From Triplophysa rosa (taxonomy: Eukaryota > Chordata > Actinopteri > Cypriniformes > Nemacheilidae), in the NCBI RefSeq assembly GCF_024868665.1, contig NW_026634143.1, positions 266,190 through 330,189 on the forward strand: a stretch of DNA of 64,000 bases, written 5' to 3'. Shown one piece after another: positions 11,955-23,261 of the stretch. Under the pieces are notes generated by a model. That model worked only from the letters and a program-made list of their open reading frames with translations, had not been told where the DNA came from and searched no databases. Both the position numbers and the translations under genes were made by a program. Numbering within the stretch: position 1 is the stretch's first letter; each line of letters starts with the position of its first letter.

Positions 11955-12898
11955 TAAGGCTTTGCTCTTTTAGATTTTCAAAAAAGTTCATTCTGTATGA
12001 TTTATAAGCTTGTGTTATGACCTGGAGAAAGTTTATGCATTATGCTATAGTGTGTTGTTTGTGTTTTGCATTCTCTTGTTCGTGTGTGTAGACACGTCAC
12101 TAGTCCAGATGGGCGTGGTCTCTACTAACCACTTGGAGATGGTCATTGGTCCTACGCTTTGTGCCCTTTGTATATAAGGACCGCCCCAAACACTCATTCG
12201 AGGCCTTGGGTTCCTTGTGTGCCATTGAGCTCTTGTGCCTTTTGCTGATGGTTCTGTTTGGTTCATTCTATTTGTTGTGATCTCATGATTCTTGTGACTA
12301 TTGTTGGGATAGACTTATTCTTCCTATGCTTATTCACTGCTACCTAAAAGGAAACACTTGTAGCCGAGAGAGTTAAAATCTGATTATGTGAGTATGTGTG
12401 CTGTGAATTTAGTAACTTAATTCCAGTATCTGTGGTATGTCTGAACATGGTATTGTGAATACGGAGATTTGGACTTCATGTTATTTTAAGTACACTCTCA
12501 TACATTGTAAATACCTTTTACATATTTCACCAAGTTTCTGGAGGTAGGGGGTTAGACGCCATTTTGATTTACAGTTTTACTTTGTTTATCCTCAGGCAGA
12601 CAGATAAGATACCTTGTATTTTGTTTTCTATTATTTATTCTCCTAGGTTATTTAGTACTCTAAAATAAGACTGCTTTTGTTTATTATGTTGGCCTTGTCT
12701 GCCCCTGAAGAGAATCCCACATTGTACCAATAAACTTGGTTTACTGAAACTTTGGGTTGCAAGTGTGGTATCTTTTTTTTGTCTGTTTCGGCTTACCCCT
12801 AGAGGTCTTAACAGCTTGTTTCCTCATGGGGACCAAAAATGTCCCCACAAGGACAAGGGTATTGGATATTGCCATCTTTTATGGGTTTACCCTTCCCA
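11955..12898 (+). repeat. GTGGGGAC-type repeat, subtype B second copy, split by a solo LTR
   Basis: The repeat sequence ends at AAGCTTG (12012) and resumes at GCTTGTTTCCTCATGGGGAC (12814). Removing 801 bp and one GCTTG restores the arrangement seen intact at 11765-11800. It is a truncated copy. Confidence 0.75.
12013..12813 (+). mobile_element. solo LTR of an LTR retrotransposon, 801 bp
   Basis: It begins TGTTATGACC and ends GGTCTTAACA (TG...CA with TGTTA/TAACA termini) and is flanked by the perfect 5-bp duplication GCTTG (12008-12012 and 12814-12818). It holds TATATAAGGA (about 12171-12180) as a promoter motif and AATAAA (about 12729-12734) as a poly(A) signal, in the order expected of U3-R-U5. 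No internal retroviral or gag-pol sequence is attached, so it is the product of LTR-LTR recombination. Gypsy, BEL or ERV cannot be told apart from the LTR alone. Confidence 0.85.
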
Positions 12899-13021
12899 CA
12901 CACACACACACACACACACACACTCATGCATGCACGCACACACACACGCACACACACGCACGCACACACGCACGCACGCACGCACACACACACTCATGCA
13001 CACACAGAAACACACGCACAG
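12897..13021. repeat. (CA)n/(CACG)n microsatellite
   Basis: A long mixed CA and ACGC tract separating two GTGGGGAC repeat copies. Confidence 0.9.
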
Positions 13022-13294
13022 GCTTTGGTTGACTATCCCCGTGGGGACAGTCCATAGGCGTAATGTTTTTATACTGTACAAACTGTATATTCTATCCCCT
13101 ACCCCTAACCCAACCCCTAAACCTAAAGATCATAGAACACTTTTTGCATTTTTAGATTTGTAAAAAATATTGTTCTGTACAATTTATTAGCTTTTTTGCC
13201 CCTGGGGACCTCAATTTTGGTCCCCACGGTGACACGAGTCCCCATGTGTTGGTGTGTATTCAGGTTTAGGTCCCCACCGGGATATACAAACATG
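13022..13294 (+). repeat. GTGGGGAC-type interspersed repeat, subtype A copy 2
   Basis: It is nearly identical to 11293-11574, differing at only a few positions, for example in the CCCTAACCC stretch and one C/T in GTGTATTCAGG. This suggests local duplication rather than two independent insertions. Confidence 0.75.
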
Positions 13295-13296
13295 AA

Positions 13297-13346
13297 CGCT
13301 CACACACACACGCACACTCACGCACGCACACTCACGCACACACACT

Positions 13347-13382
<36 letters not shown>
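13297..13382. repeat. (CA)n/(CACTCACG)n microsatellite
   Basis: CA repeat with CTCACG interruptions directly after repeat copy A2. Confidence 0.9.
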
Positions 13383-13385
<3 letters not shown>

Positions 13386-13617
13386 CAGCAGCAGCATTTG
13401 TTTGCACACCGCACACAGTTTTACTCTCATCAACATTTGTCAAACAACTAGGTCAGTCATTCCTGTTTCACACAAACCACCCATAATTGGAACTCACGGG
13501 AAGACCAGGAACCAGGCAATTACCTCACACACACACACATGACATTACAACAGGAGATAATATATGAAGAGCACAGATTTCAGAACGCTGAGGAATAAAA
13601 TGAATGAGAACAGAGGT

Positions 13618-13698
<81 letters not shown>

Positions 13699-14385
13699 GA
13701 CTCCCCTGTGCACACACAGGTGTGAGAAATCAACACCCAAACAGACACTTCTGAGATCCAAACAACAAAACAACACTCTTGTAGAGGTGACTGAGAACTG
13801 AGCTTTATCTCTTATATGTCTTACGATATATTGACGTGGTGAATTGATGGTATTTACTGTAATTGATGATGTTTACTACATTAACATGTGTTTTGGTAAA
13901 CACACGTGTGGTCATCTGAAAGATATTTCTGGATGTGACATGATGAGGACAAACTTCTTCTCATAGAATAACGTGTAGAGATGAATCAGTCTGATGAATG
14001 TGTGTTCTGAAAATGAAAGAGGTCATGTGACTGAACACCATTGTCTGTGTCTATCGAATTTGAACTCATATAAGGTTTTGTTCAAATGTCTGGTTTCAGT
14101 TGAAGGTTTGTCACATCACATGTACAGTATGAATGTGAACATTAAACAATGACACGTCTGCTCACCAGAATCAATGCAAAACATGAGTGAAATTCATTTG
14201 CACTTTAAGTTGACATGACATTAAAAACTGACCACATTTACTGAAAAAATCTTTCTCATCTAAAGAGCATCAATTCAAGGTAATACAGTTTGTCTCATAA
14301 GATTTGATCAAATCCTTTCTTTTCAGTCAATCCTCCTCCGATCACATCTGAATGTTTAGTGTTCATCATCCAATTTCTAGTGGAA
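13383..14385. other. intronic sequence with one long (CA)n
   Basis: Apart from the CA tract at 13619-13696, nothing is recognised. Open frames across the tract encode only alternating dipeptides and are artefacts. Confidence 0.5.
13619..13696. repeat. (CA)n microsatellite, about 39 units
   Basis: Uninterrupted CA tract, likely polymorphic. Confidence 0.95.
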
Positions 14386-14818
14386 TTAAAGGTGCTGTGT
14401 GTCATTTTCTGGTGGATCTATTGACAGAAATGCAATATAATATACACAACTATGTGTTCACAGGTGTATACAGACCTTACATTTACATTTATGCATTTGG
14501 CAGACATTTTTATCCAAAGCCACTTACATTGCATTGTACTATACATTTGTGTTTCTGACTATGTGCAATCCCCTGGGATCAAACCCATGACCTTGGCATT
14601 GCCAGTGCCATGCTCTGACCACATAATGAAGCGTTATGTTTTTATTATCTATGACTGAGATATTTCTATTAGCATTCACCGCAGGTCGCCTTACATGGAA
14701 TTCATGGGGTTGTTTCTACGGTAATCCTAAATGGACAAACTGCTCTACAGAACGTGTTTCCTGAAAAAACTATCTCCTTCTGCAAAGAAGCGAAAACATG
14801 ACGACAGGGTAGAACAAT
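14386..14818 (+). mobile_element. left part of a Kolobok-like non-autonomous element
   Basis: TTAA at 14386-14389 is followed by AGGTGCTGTGTGTCATTTTC, the start typical of TTAA-targeting fish MITEs. A tail-like LINE/SINE segment (14471-14616, CATTTGGCAGACATTTTTAT) interrupts it. The sequence is then cut by the L2 LINE and seems to resume at about 19970 with CACCATAGTGCTTCCAAAGG. The right terminus is not found. Confidence 0.45.
14471..14616 (-). repeat. LINE/SINE-tail-type insertion
   Basis: It begins TTACATTTATGCATTTGGCA then TTATCCAAAGCCACTTACA, the inverse of the tail at 54120-54165, and ends near CATGCTCTGACCA. It is bounded by ACCTTACAT and CATAATG, consistent with a short CAT-containing target duplication. 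Confidence 0.45.
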
Positions 14819-15717
14819 AACCTTGACTACTAAAGATAGTTTCGCAAAGAGCTGCCAGATCTGACTCCTTTAATAACCACACCAATAAATACAGAATCGC
14901 TCGATGACATGACCAGCAACATGGGAACTATTTTCTCTAATATATTAGAAGCTGTCGCACCTATGAAGTCAAAAAAGATTAATGAGAAAAACATGGCACC
15001 ATGGTACAATAGCACCACTCGCGCCCTTAAAAGAGAAACACGTAAACTGGAGCGCAAATGGAAACAAACCCAATTAGAGGTCTTTAAAATTGTGTGGAAA
15101 GAGAGTGCAAACTGTTATAAAAAGGCACTAAAAGCAGCAAAGGCTGAGCACCTCCATAACCTCATAGAAACTAACAAAACAATCCAAGGTTTTTATTTAG
15201 TACAGTTGCTAAACTAACAAATAAACAGACTTCACCTGACCTGGGTATTCCGCCGCACCTTGGTAGCAATGATTTCATGAATTTTTTTACAGAGAAAATT
15301 GAAAACATACGAGACAAAATAGTAAAAACTCAACCTCCAAGTCTGTCCTATAAATTAGTACCAACCATCGCCCCAAAAGAAAGGCTACAGTGTTTTTCAC
15401 CTATAAAACAGGAAGATTTAATTAAACTTATTGCAACATCTAAACCTACAACTTGCTTATTAGACCCCATACCAACTAAATTATTAAAAGAGTTATTACC
15501 CGTTGCAATTGAGCCCATTTATAACATTATCAACTCGTCAATTAATCTAGGCCATGTCCCAGGACCCTTTAAACTGGCCGTCATTAAGCCTCTTATCAAG
15601 AAACCAAACTTAGACCCCAATGAACTAGGAAACTATAGACCGATTTCAAATCTCCCTTACCTGTCTAAAATACTAGAAAAAGTAGTGTCCACTCAGTTGT
15701 GCTCTTTCTTACAAAAT

Positions 15718-16338
15718 TGTCACGGTCCTGCCTTCTTGCTTATGAATTTCTAGTCGTGTGGCAGGATCGGGACAGATCCCTTGGGTTATATGTGAGAAGG
15801 CCATGAGATGTTTATGTTTTTGACATCTCGTGTGTTTTCTCGTGTCTTGTCATTGGCCCCGCCCCTCTCGTTTCTTGTATTGCTTCCCTGCCGTGTCTAA
15901 TGTTTCCCACCTGCCCTGCGTAATTATCCCTCGTTTGTCTCTCCTTTATAATGCCCTCTTGTTTCATTGTCTTGTTGCTCGTGGATTACGTTGTATGTAC
16001 TGTGTATGTACCGTTTACCTGTACCTTGTGCTTGTGCTTGTGCTTGTGCTTGTGCTTTTGCTCGTGCTCCCGTTCCTTGCCTTGTCCATGGATTGTTTGT
16101 GTTGTGAGTTACCCTGTTGTGTTTTCAGACGTTTGGTCATGTTTTTAGTTTAGTTCTGCTGTTCATGTTTTACGTTTGCCCCCACGTGGGAAGTCTTTTG
16201 TTTGTATTCTTAGTTTTGTTATCCCCATCGTGGGTGTTTTGTTTGTGCAGTGTTTTGTTAAAAGAATAAAGTATTATTTTGTTAACCCCTTCATCCCCGC
16301 TGCCTGCAATTGGGTTCTTCCCACCACGAGCCGTGACA
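15718..16338 (-). mobile_element. 621-bp non-autonomous element with TGTCACGG ends
   Basis: TGTCACGG and CCGTGACA terminal inverted repeats are flanked by CAAAAT (15712-15717 and 16339-16344). It interrupts the LINE RT frame. Its reverse complement is homologous in layout to the copy at 49605-50178: a GAACCCA box near one end, an ACTTCCCACG block, a GAGGGGCGGGGCCA block, then GATCCTGCCAC near the other end. It contains a (TGTGCT)n hexamer repeat at about 16025-16060. Confidence 0.8.
16025..16060. repeat. (CTTGTG)n hexanucleotide repeat
   Basis: Five to six CTTGTG units inside the TGTCACGG element. They are absent from the second copy of the family in this window. Confidence 0.8.
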
Positions 16339-16955
16339 CAAAATAATGACATACACGAAAAATTTCAGTCAGGCTTTAGACCGCATCATAGTACTGAAAC
16401 TGCGCTCATTAAAATTACAAACGACCTGCTTATAGCATCAGATAAAGGTAACATCTCACTCCTAGTCCTGCTCGACCTTAGTGCTGCGTTCGATACTGTA
16501 GACCATAAAATACTTCTAGATCGCTTACACAATTACACCGGTATTCAGGGACAGGCACTACAATGGTTCAGATCTTACTTATCAGACAGACATCAATTTG
16601 TCCATTTAAATGGGGAATCATCAAATCTAACGCAAGTAAATTATGGATTACCTCAGGGATCAGTTTTAGGACCCTTGCTATTCTCCATATACAGTACATG
16701 CTGCCCCTTGGAAACATTATTAGAAAACATGGAATTAGCTTCCACTGTTATGCAGATGATACTCAGCTATATATCTCATCAAGACCAGATGATTCCTTCC
16801 AGCTATCCAAATTGGCAGAGTGCATCGAAGATATAAAACATTGGATGACTACTAATTTCCTTCTTTATTGCACCAAAAACACGTAAACAGAATATTTCGG
16901 ATTATAACCTGCAAATTGAAGGCTGCACTGTTACTCCAACAAATACAGTTAAAGA

Positions 16956-18592
16956 CAGAGGTGGAAAGTAACCAATTACATTTACTCGCGTTACTGTATT
17001 GAGTAGGTTTTTTGTGTACTTGTACTTTTTTAAGTGGCTTTTAAAATCTGTAATTTTACTTGTACTTAAGTATGATTTGTGTGATGTATTGTACTTCATT
17101 ATATTTAAACTCACATCCGTTACTGAGTAAAAAAAGGACAACATGGCAAGGAAAAAAACGTGACCGGAAATTACTGAATGATGGGCGCGAGAGTTTTTAC
17201 GTCAATACCAGAAGAGCGATGGAGACGGTTGTGCACATGTCCTCAAGGTGAAACCCCATCGAACTCTGACTGCTGAAGACAATGAAGTAAACCCTATTTA
17301 AGCAACCATTTCAGCTTCAAGACAGGATTATGGACACTGTGCAAACTAGCATCTTATAAAATGTGCAAGAATGTAGAGGTAAAGATAAATCATATTTGTA
17401 CAAATAATGCTCGTACCCTTGTTGCATTGGTAACTTATAAGAAGTTTGGACAGTTTAGTAAAAGTCAAAACAACATTGGTTAGTGTTTAATCCCGTTTTG
17501 TAGACGCATGGTTCAATAATGTGTCCAGACCACATTTACGCAGTGTGTATGGAACCGAACTGAACAACTTTAATGACATATTTAAACGTGCATCATATGT
17601 CTCTCTCTTCTGTAAGCCTGGGGGGAAAAAATCACATGAAAATATGCTTGCTATTTCATGTGTTTTGAAAAGCCTCACCAGCCCTGCCGTAAAAAGGACC
17701 GTGTTACCAGATTATATTGTTGAAAAGAACAGCAAAAAATGACAAACCCAAAATAAACCTACACATCGACACATTTAAAAGGCAAAAAACCACTACGCGC
17801 AACTGTTCACTTTATTAACTATATAATGTATCTGCAGCTTCATAAGAAAATGCTAAACAACAAATGCGAAGCTCTTAAAATATGTAAACATGGCAACACC
17901 GCGAGAGCGCGCTGTTAAGCTCTGAACATAAACAAAACACAGCGTCTCTGTTTGTGTTTTAGTTCAAATTGCCTCACTTAACCAGCCTTTGGCCGAACAC
18001 AGCAGATACGTATCAAACGGATTAAACTCTTGGGATTCATGTTTCTTGTTAACTGCGATCAACAGCAAAAATGTTGCCATGGTAACGATCGGGTTACAAC
18101 TGTCAATCATTACATTTACATTTACTCTCATTCCGTACAAACGTGGAACCATTTATATGTGGTTTCACTACTGAAACTTAGCAGTGTGTGCCATTGATTA
18201 TTTATTAAGAAAATAAGCCTTACAATCTTTTTTAAGGCTTAATTTTGCTTCTGAAGAAAATGTATATTGATTTAAGAATTGTTTTTGTTAATATTTCTGT
18301 GATATTTCTGCAAAACAAGGCAAACATTTATTTGTTGCAGTGCACTTGTACCCTGTTTTAATATATAAAATTAGGCACTATGATGACTATTGTTGGTGTT
18401 GCACAAAACAGGAGAGGTCCCCCCCACTTTTAAAAAGTAACGAAGTAACTTTTACTTTGAGTAAATTTTAAACAAGCTACTTTTACTTGAGTAGATTTTT
18501 TGACTGGCAATTTTACTTGTACTCAAGTACAGTTTCATCAAAGTAGTAGTACTTGTATTTGAGTATAATTGTTTTTACTTTTTCCACCTCTG
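16956..18592. mobile_element. 1637-bp non-autonomous hAT element
   Basis: The ends CAGAGGTGGAAAGTAAC and TTTTTCCACCTCTG are inverted repeats with hAT character, and GTTAAAGA is duplicated exactly on both sides (16948-16955 and 18593-18600, 8 bp). The subterminal regions are packed with TACTTGAGTA-like words. The interior shows only weak traces of a reading frame (17100-17250) and no DDE/dimerisation motifs. It interrupts the LINE between the RT palm and the C-terminal domain. Confidence 0.9.
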
Positions 18593-19965
18593 GTTAAAGA
18601 CCTAGGCGTTATATTAGACAGCAACCTGTCACTTAGAAATCACATCTCAAATGTCACAAAAACAGCCTTCTTCCACCTTAGAAATGTTGCCAAATTGCGA
18701 AATATTTTATGTGTGGCTGATGCAGAGAAGCTTATTCATGCATTTGTGACCTCAAGACATGACTACTGTAATGCACTTCTTAGTGGTTGTTCTGCATCAT
18801 CAATAAACAAACTACAGTTAGTTCAGAATGCAGCTGCCAGAGTTCTAACCAGGTCCAGAAAAAACGATCACATAACCCCAATGTTATCAACCCTTCACTG
18901 GTTACCCATTAAGTGTCGTATTGACTTTAAAGTTCTTTTAATTACTTATAAAGCCTTAAACGGTTTAGCCCCTACCTACATAACAGAGCGTCTACCAAAC
19001 TACAACCCATCACGCTCTCTAAGATCTCAAAACTCCAGACTTTTGATAACACCTAGAATAACTAAATCCACCAAAGGGGGCGGAGCTTTCTCATACGTAG
19101 TACCTAACTCTGGAATACCCTTCCCTATACTATTCGAGGGTCAGACACACTCTCCCAATTTAAATCTAGATTAAAGACACATCTTTTCAGCCAAGCTTTC
19201 ACTTAATACATAGTTAATGAACAGCAGCTACGCTAATTATTCTCTTTCTGCCCCCGCCTCGGGATGCCCATCCCGAGGTAGGGAGAGATTCCGCCAGGCC
19301 CAGATGAACGTCATATGCCCATCCCCAACTAGAGATTACGCCAGCTACATCGGAAAATCCCGTGCCATCCTCCTGCGAGAGCCTGTGGACTGACTGACCA
19401 TCCCAGCTCCATCCAAGGCAATTCCATCACCACCCAAGAGAAAAGCAACCATCTGACCGGCCCAGCTCAGACAATTCCATCCCCAACCAAGAGCAAAGAC
19501 AGACTAGTTGTCACATTATTGCTTAATTTACAATACTTGGTATTGGGACCGGGTTGGACCTGCACGGTTTCGGCGGGTGGGGCTTCCTGGGTTGCGGCTG
19601 GTGGGCTCTCCCTGTTCTTCGTGGACGTTGCTCGGTGGCTTTGGTCGGGGTCAATGAGTGCAGCTATGACACGTCAGAGGAGATCTGGCCCTCCCGGCTG
19701 AGCCTGGTTTCAACCGAGGTTTTTTTTTCTCCATTTATTTATCTTTGGAGTTTTGGTTCCTCACCACAGCAGGGCAGTGTTGGCTTGCTCAGCAGGAGAC
19801 TGCATTTATTTATTTATTAGATATGATTTATTAGAATGATCTTGCTTGGTCTATAAACACCATGCACTGTGCTGTGTTTTACCTTTCTGTGTTTTTCAGT
19901 TTTACTTATTTGCATTCTTAAATGCACATTGTGAAAAGCGCTATATAAATAAATTTAATTGAATC

Positions 19966-20018
19966 TTGGTTCTGTGTCAGCCACCATAGTGCTTCCAAAG
20001 GGTGGCTGGAGTTAGTCT
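19966..20018 (+). mobile_element. resumption of host element after the LINE
   Basis: This short segment (GCCACCATAGTGCTTCC) is of the sort found in the Kolobok-like MITE begun at 14386, so the LINE appears to have inserted into that element. It ends with GTTAGTCT (20011-20018), the target of the next hAT. Confidence 0.4.
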
Positions 20019-21335
20019 CAGTGTTGTAATGTAACGAAGTAAAAATACTTAATTACAGTACTTAAGTATTTTTTTGGGAGTATCTTTACTTTACTTGAGT
20101 TTTAAAATTTCTGCAAACTTTTACTCCTTTTCCTGAACAAAATGTATACTTTTTCTCCGATACATTTCCCCAAAGTATGTTCGTTACTACTAAAAAAACA
20201 TGAAACAGAACAGAGACCGATCATAGACCAATGAGCGATCCAGTCACGATGACAGCGCTTAACCAATCATTGGTTAAATCTTAATGTGCAAGTGCAGACA
20301 GGCGCGCTCGAATTTCAACACAAGTGCGGACATGTCGGATGCTAGTAGCAAGCGATCATTTGGGGCGGTTTCAATCGACAATAATGACACACGTTTGATA
20401 AGAGAAGCAGAGAACGCAGCAGCACCTCCTACTTCCGAGGTAAACGACGGTTGTAACGAGGACGAACACCCATGGCCGTATTTGCAAGAAATGTTTTCTG
20501 CGTTGGAATGAAAGACTCTTCAAACAGGATGAATTCCCTTTTATGCTTACCTAAAAATACAGAATTACTGGCATTTAAAAACTCTCTGTCCAATCTCAAA
20601 CACATTGAGGTAGTTAACGGTACTCAGCAGATATTTAATTAACGTTATTTCGGTTCAGATATGTAACCAGCAACCTAGCCAATCATTGCTGCTGTGTTTT
20701 ATGCTGCCTTCACGTGCTTTCGGAAATTCGTCCGTTCCCACTTCTGAAGTAATGATTCCGAGCTGGTTGTGTTCAGGTGCTTTGTTGTCGGAAAAAATGG
20801 AAGACGCCAGATTCATGCTTGCGTGTGTCTTGAGAAAATCATATACGGTAATAGTTTTTAACCGTATACATCCTGTATAGTTTTACCACACTATCTAGTC
20901 ATCTTGCTGACTATTCTGGAATATTGGTGAAATACACGCTATTTTCACTGTGTATAAAACATACAGTACGCTTCGAATGATTATTCACATATGTAAATAT
21001 ACCAGTTTAACAACAATACAATTAAGTTGTTGTGGGAAAACTAATAAGTCATATTTGTCAGAAATCCTTCTCCCATCCGCCATATTTAAAGTTTTGAGAG
21101 AGTTGAAAATTATGTAAGCTGAATTTGTGTTAATGTTAAAAAAAAACATTCTTGTTAACAAAACATATCAAAAAAGTACTTAAGAAGTATACTTAAGTAC
21201 AATATTTAGCTGATACTCTAAGACATTTACTCAAGTCTTATTCTAAAAGGTGACTAACTTCTACCAAAGTAGTTTTCTGGCAAGATATTTGTACTTTTAT
21301 TCAAGTATTGATTTGAGGTACTTTATACATCACTG
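20019..21335. mobile_element. 1317-bp non-autonomous hAT element
   Basis: It starts CAGTGTTGTAATGTAACGAA and ends TTTATACATCACTG, and the 8-bp target duplication GTTAGTCT is exact (20011-20018 and 21336-21343). The termini carry ACTTAAGTA and TACTTGAGT words like the 16956-18592 element, but the end sequences differ, so it is a related family. A 75-codon open frame (20284-20511) may be an N-terminal transposase scrap; no catalytic motif is visible. Confidence 0.88.
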
Positions 21336-21343
21336 GTTAGTCT

Positions 21344-22119
21344 CAACCTCAGACATCCACGGACCGTTGGCTAAACGTCTGATGCATAAGGCACACTTTT
21401 CTGGAAACACTTCAGCACGTTCGAAGTCATCATCTGATTGGTTATATTTCACAGGATTTCCGGGAGACGTGTGTCGCGTTCTTTAACGGTCCACCTGGAA
21501 ACAACACGAAGCCGCCTGATCGAAGTACTGTAGTAAGCTGTCGTGTTACAACGATTGCTATAAGACGATCGACTAAATGCTTAATTCTCAAAAGTATGCG
21601 TGGTTCACGGCATAAACTTATAATCATCGTTGTTGCTGTTAACTTTTGACATGTTCATGAATGTTCACCAGTCTGTTACTGCAGAGACATTTCCACACCT
21701 CTAAACATGACGCAGCACAAAGAGAAACATGATTGGTTGCTTTATCTGTCAGTCCTATGGCTTCTAGACCTTCACATGACGGGAGAATTGACTTATCTAC
21801 AGACACCTGCGCTCTGTGACTGGTGAGGGAAGTACACTTCCTAGGGTTCAAATCAATATCTTGAAGAAGCTGTGTGAGGAGTATGTGTTGAGTATTTCAG
21901 CATGTCTAGAAGGAAGGCGTTTTATTACAGGGAATCTTTATATTTACATATGTTTGTGTGTAGAGATAACAGAAATGTGTCGTCGTCATCATCATACAAT
22001 CTCCACTTCTCATCTCATTCAGCACACTCACACATAACACTATTAAAAAAACACAAGATCGGTAATGATGATTTAACTGTGATCAGGTGAGACATTCAGT
22101 GATTCAACACATGCATGAT
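21344..22119. other. repeat-like intronic sequence, unassigned
   Basis: AACCTCAGACATCCACGG and following resembles a dispersed fish element but no termini were found. No gene is supported. Confidence 0.35.
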
Positions 22120-22123
22120 TTAA

Positions 22124-23208
22124 AGGCAGAATATGTGATTCCGTCCAGAAACATTTTTTGGCATGCTGGTTGGAAATCTCTTTACATCCTTATAGCAATC
22201 AAAAAGTATAGTGGTTAAATAATATTTGTATAATTATATATCGTCTGTGAAAGGCGTAGGACCAAAAAACGTTCGCCCAATCAAAACGTTCTGGCCGAAC
22301 GCTGTGGCTGGTCATGTGTACATTTTCAGCCAACGTATTTGGCATACCACTGCGCACCCTGTTCACGTAGACATCATACGTCATCAGCACGCTCACGTCC
22401 GCTGTGTCACTGATGCACAAAATAAATGGATATCTATCAAAAATTAGCTTATAAAAGAAAACTTTTTAATGTGTTTACATGCATATCAATAAACTGGCTA
22501 TGCAGAAAACCGTGTTTACATGGACATTTGAGACTTGCCAGGTTTCTTGCGTGCAGTGACATCACCATCGATAGTCCATCTACCAATTAAAAATGGCAAT
22601 GGAAATCGGTCAGAAGCTGCATTTTTATATCTTGAAATCGGCGTAATGGGCAAAAAACTTGTCAAGAGTTTTGCTTACGCTGTTTATGAGCTTTCCCCGA
22701 TAAAAGAAAACCGATTTATGCATTTACATGACCTTACACGTTATCAGTTTATTAAGCATAATCGGAGTAAGACTGTGCATGTAAACACACTCAATGTAGG
22801 GAGAATGGCGGATAATCAGCAACAATCAAACTTGCCTGTGGAACCGACAACAAGTAAATCTACAAAACGAAAGTCAGTTTTTGAAAGAGCAGTGAGGAAA
22901 AAACGTATGGATCATGAAAGAGGAAAAATTGGAATTAACATCGGTTCAGCTCTAACATGATGGAGACCGCTCCCTGCCAGAGGGTCTGAAAGACGATACC
23001 ATGGTTGCTCTCTTTCTTTTGGATAGGTATGTACATGCTTCCAGAAGAATTTAATGGATTTCGTTTGTAATTCGTTACGTGGATTTACGAAATACATTCA
23101 TGTGTTTGGAGGAGGCGTGGCTTTAGACGGCGAATCGCAGAGGGTGGGATTATAATTTCAGTCCTAGCAGGCTAAAGTTAGCACCTTTCCAAATCAACCA
23201 CCCTACCT
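22124..23208. mobile_element. Kolobok-like element with TTAA target duplication
   Basis: TTAA flanks both ends (22120-22123 and 23209-23212). The ends AGGCAGAATATGTGATT and, inverted, AGGTAGGGTGGTTGATT share most positions. The interior includes a stretch (about 22505-22800) with GTGTTTACATGGAC and GCATGTAAACAC near its edges, like the TIRs of the 7379-7959 MITE, so it is probably a nested element. No transposase motif was identified in the 141-codon frame at 22535-22960. Confidence 0.55.
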
Positions 23209-23261
23209 TTAACTGACTAGATAAATAATAGCAAAAGAAAAAATCTTCAAAAATATAATTC

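Larger units (their letters stand above)
14829..19174 (+). pseudogene. L2-type LINE ORF2 (reverse transcriptase), disrupted
   Basis: Visible RT motifs: NYRPISNLPYLSKILEKV (15630-15683), [15 protein letters not shown] (about 16477-16520), [15 protein letters not shown] (about 16650-16692) and, in another frame, [11 protein letters not shown] (about 16751-16783) with the catalytic YADD. The C-terminal part has DYCNALLSGCSASSINKL and QLVQNAAARVLT (18760-18860), typical of fish L2. There are several frameshifts (before 14850, near 16690, after 16860) and two large insertions. The element is dead and the endonuclease domain is missing. Confidence 0.85.
14819..19965 (+). mobile_element. 5'-truncated L2-type LINE, split by two later DNA transposons
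   Basis: LINE segments are 14819-15717, 16339-16955 and 18593-19965. Together they encode the part of ORF2 upstream of the RT, the reverse transcriptase and a C-terminal domain, then a roughly 770-bp 3' UTR ending GTGAAAAGCGCTATATAAAT and TTTAATTGAAT, the L2-style tail. The endonuclease half is absent. Removing the inserts together with one copy of each target duplication rejoins the LINE codons (for example LQN|ND), showing that both inserts came later. Confidence 0.9.

Noticed and set aside
11764..13163. Several overlapping open frames on both strands through the CA/CACG tracts
   Set aside because: They encode alternating Thr-His, Arg-Thr or Val-Cys dipeptides from dinucleotide repeats and have no domain or splice context.
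22535..22960. 141-codon plus-strand open frame
   Set aside because: It spans the interior of a TTAA-flanked element and an apparent nested element; the residues show no known transposase motif, so it is not called a gene.
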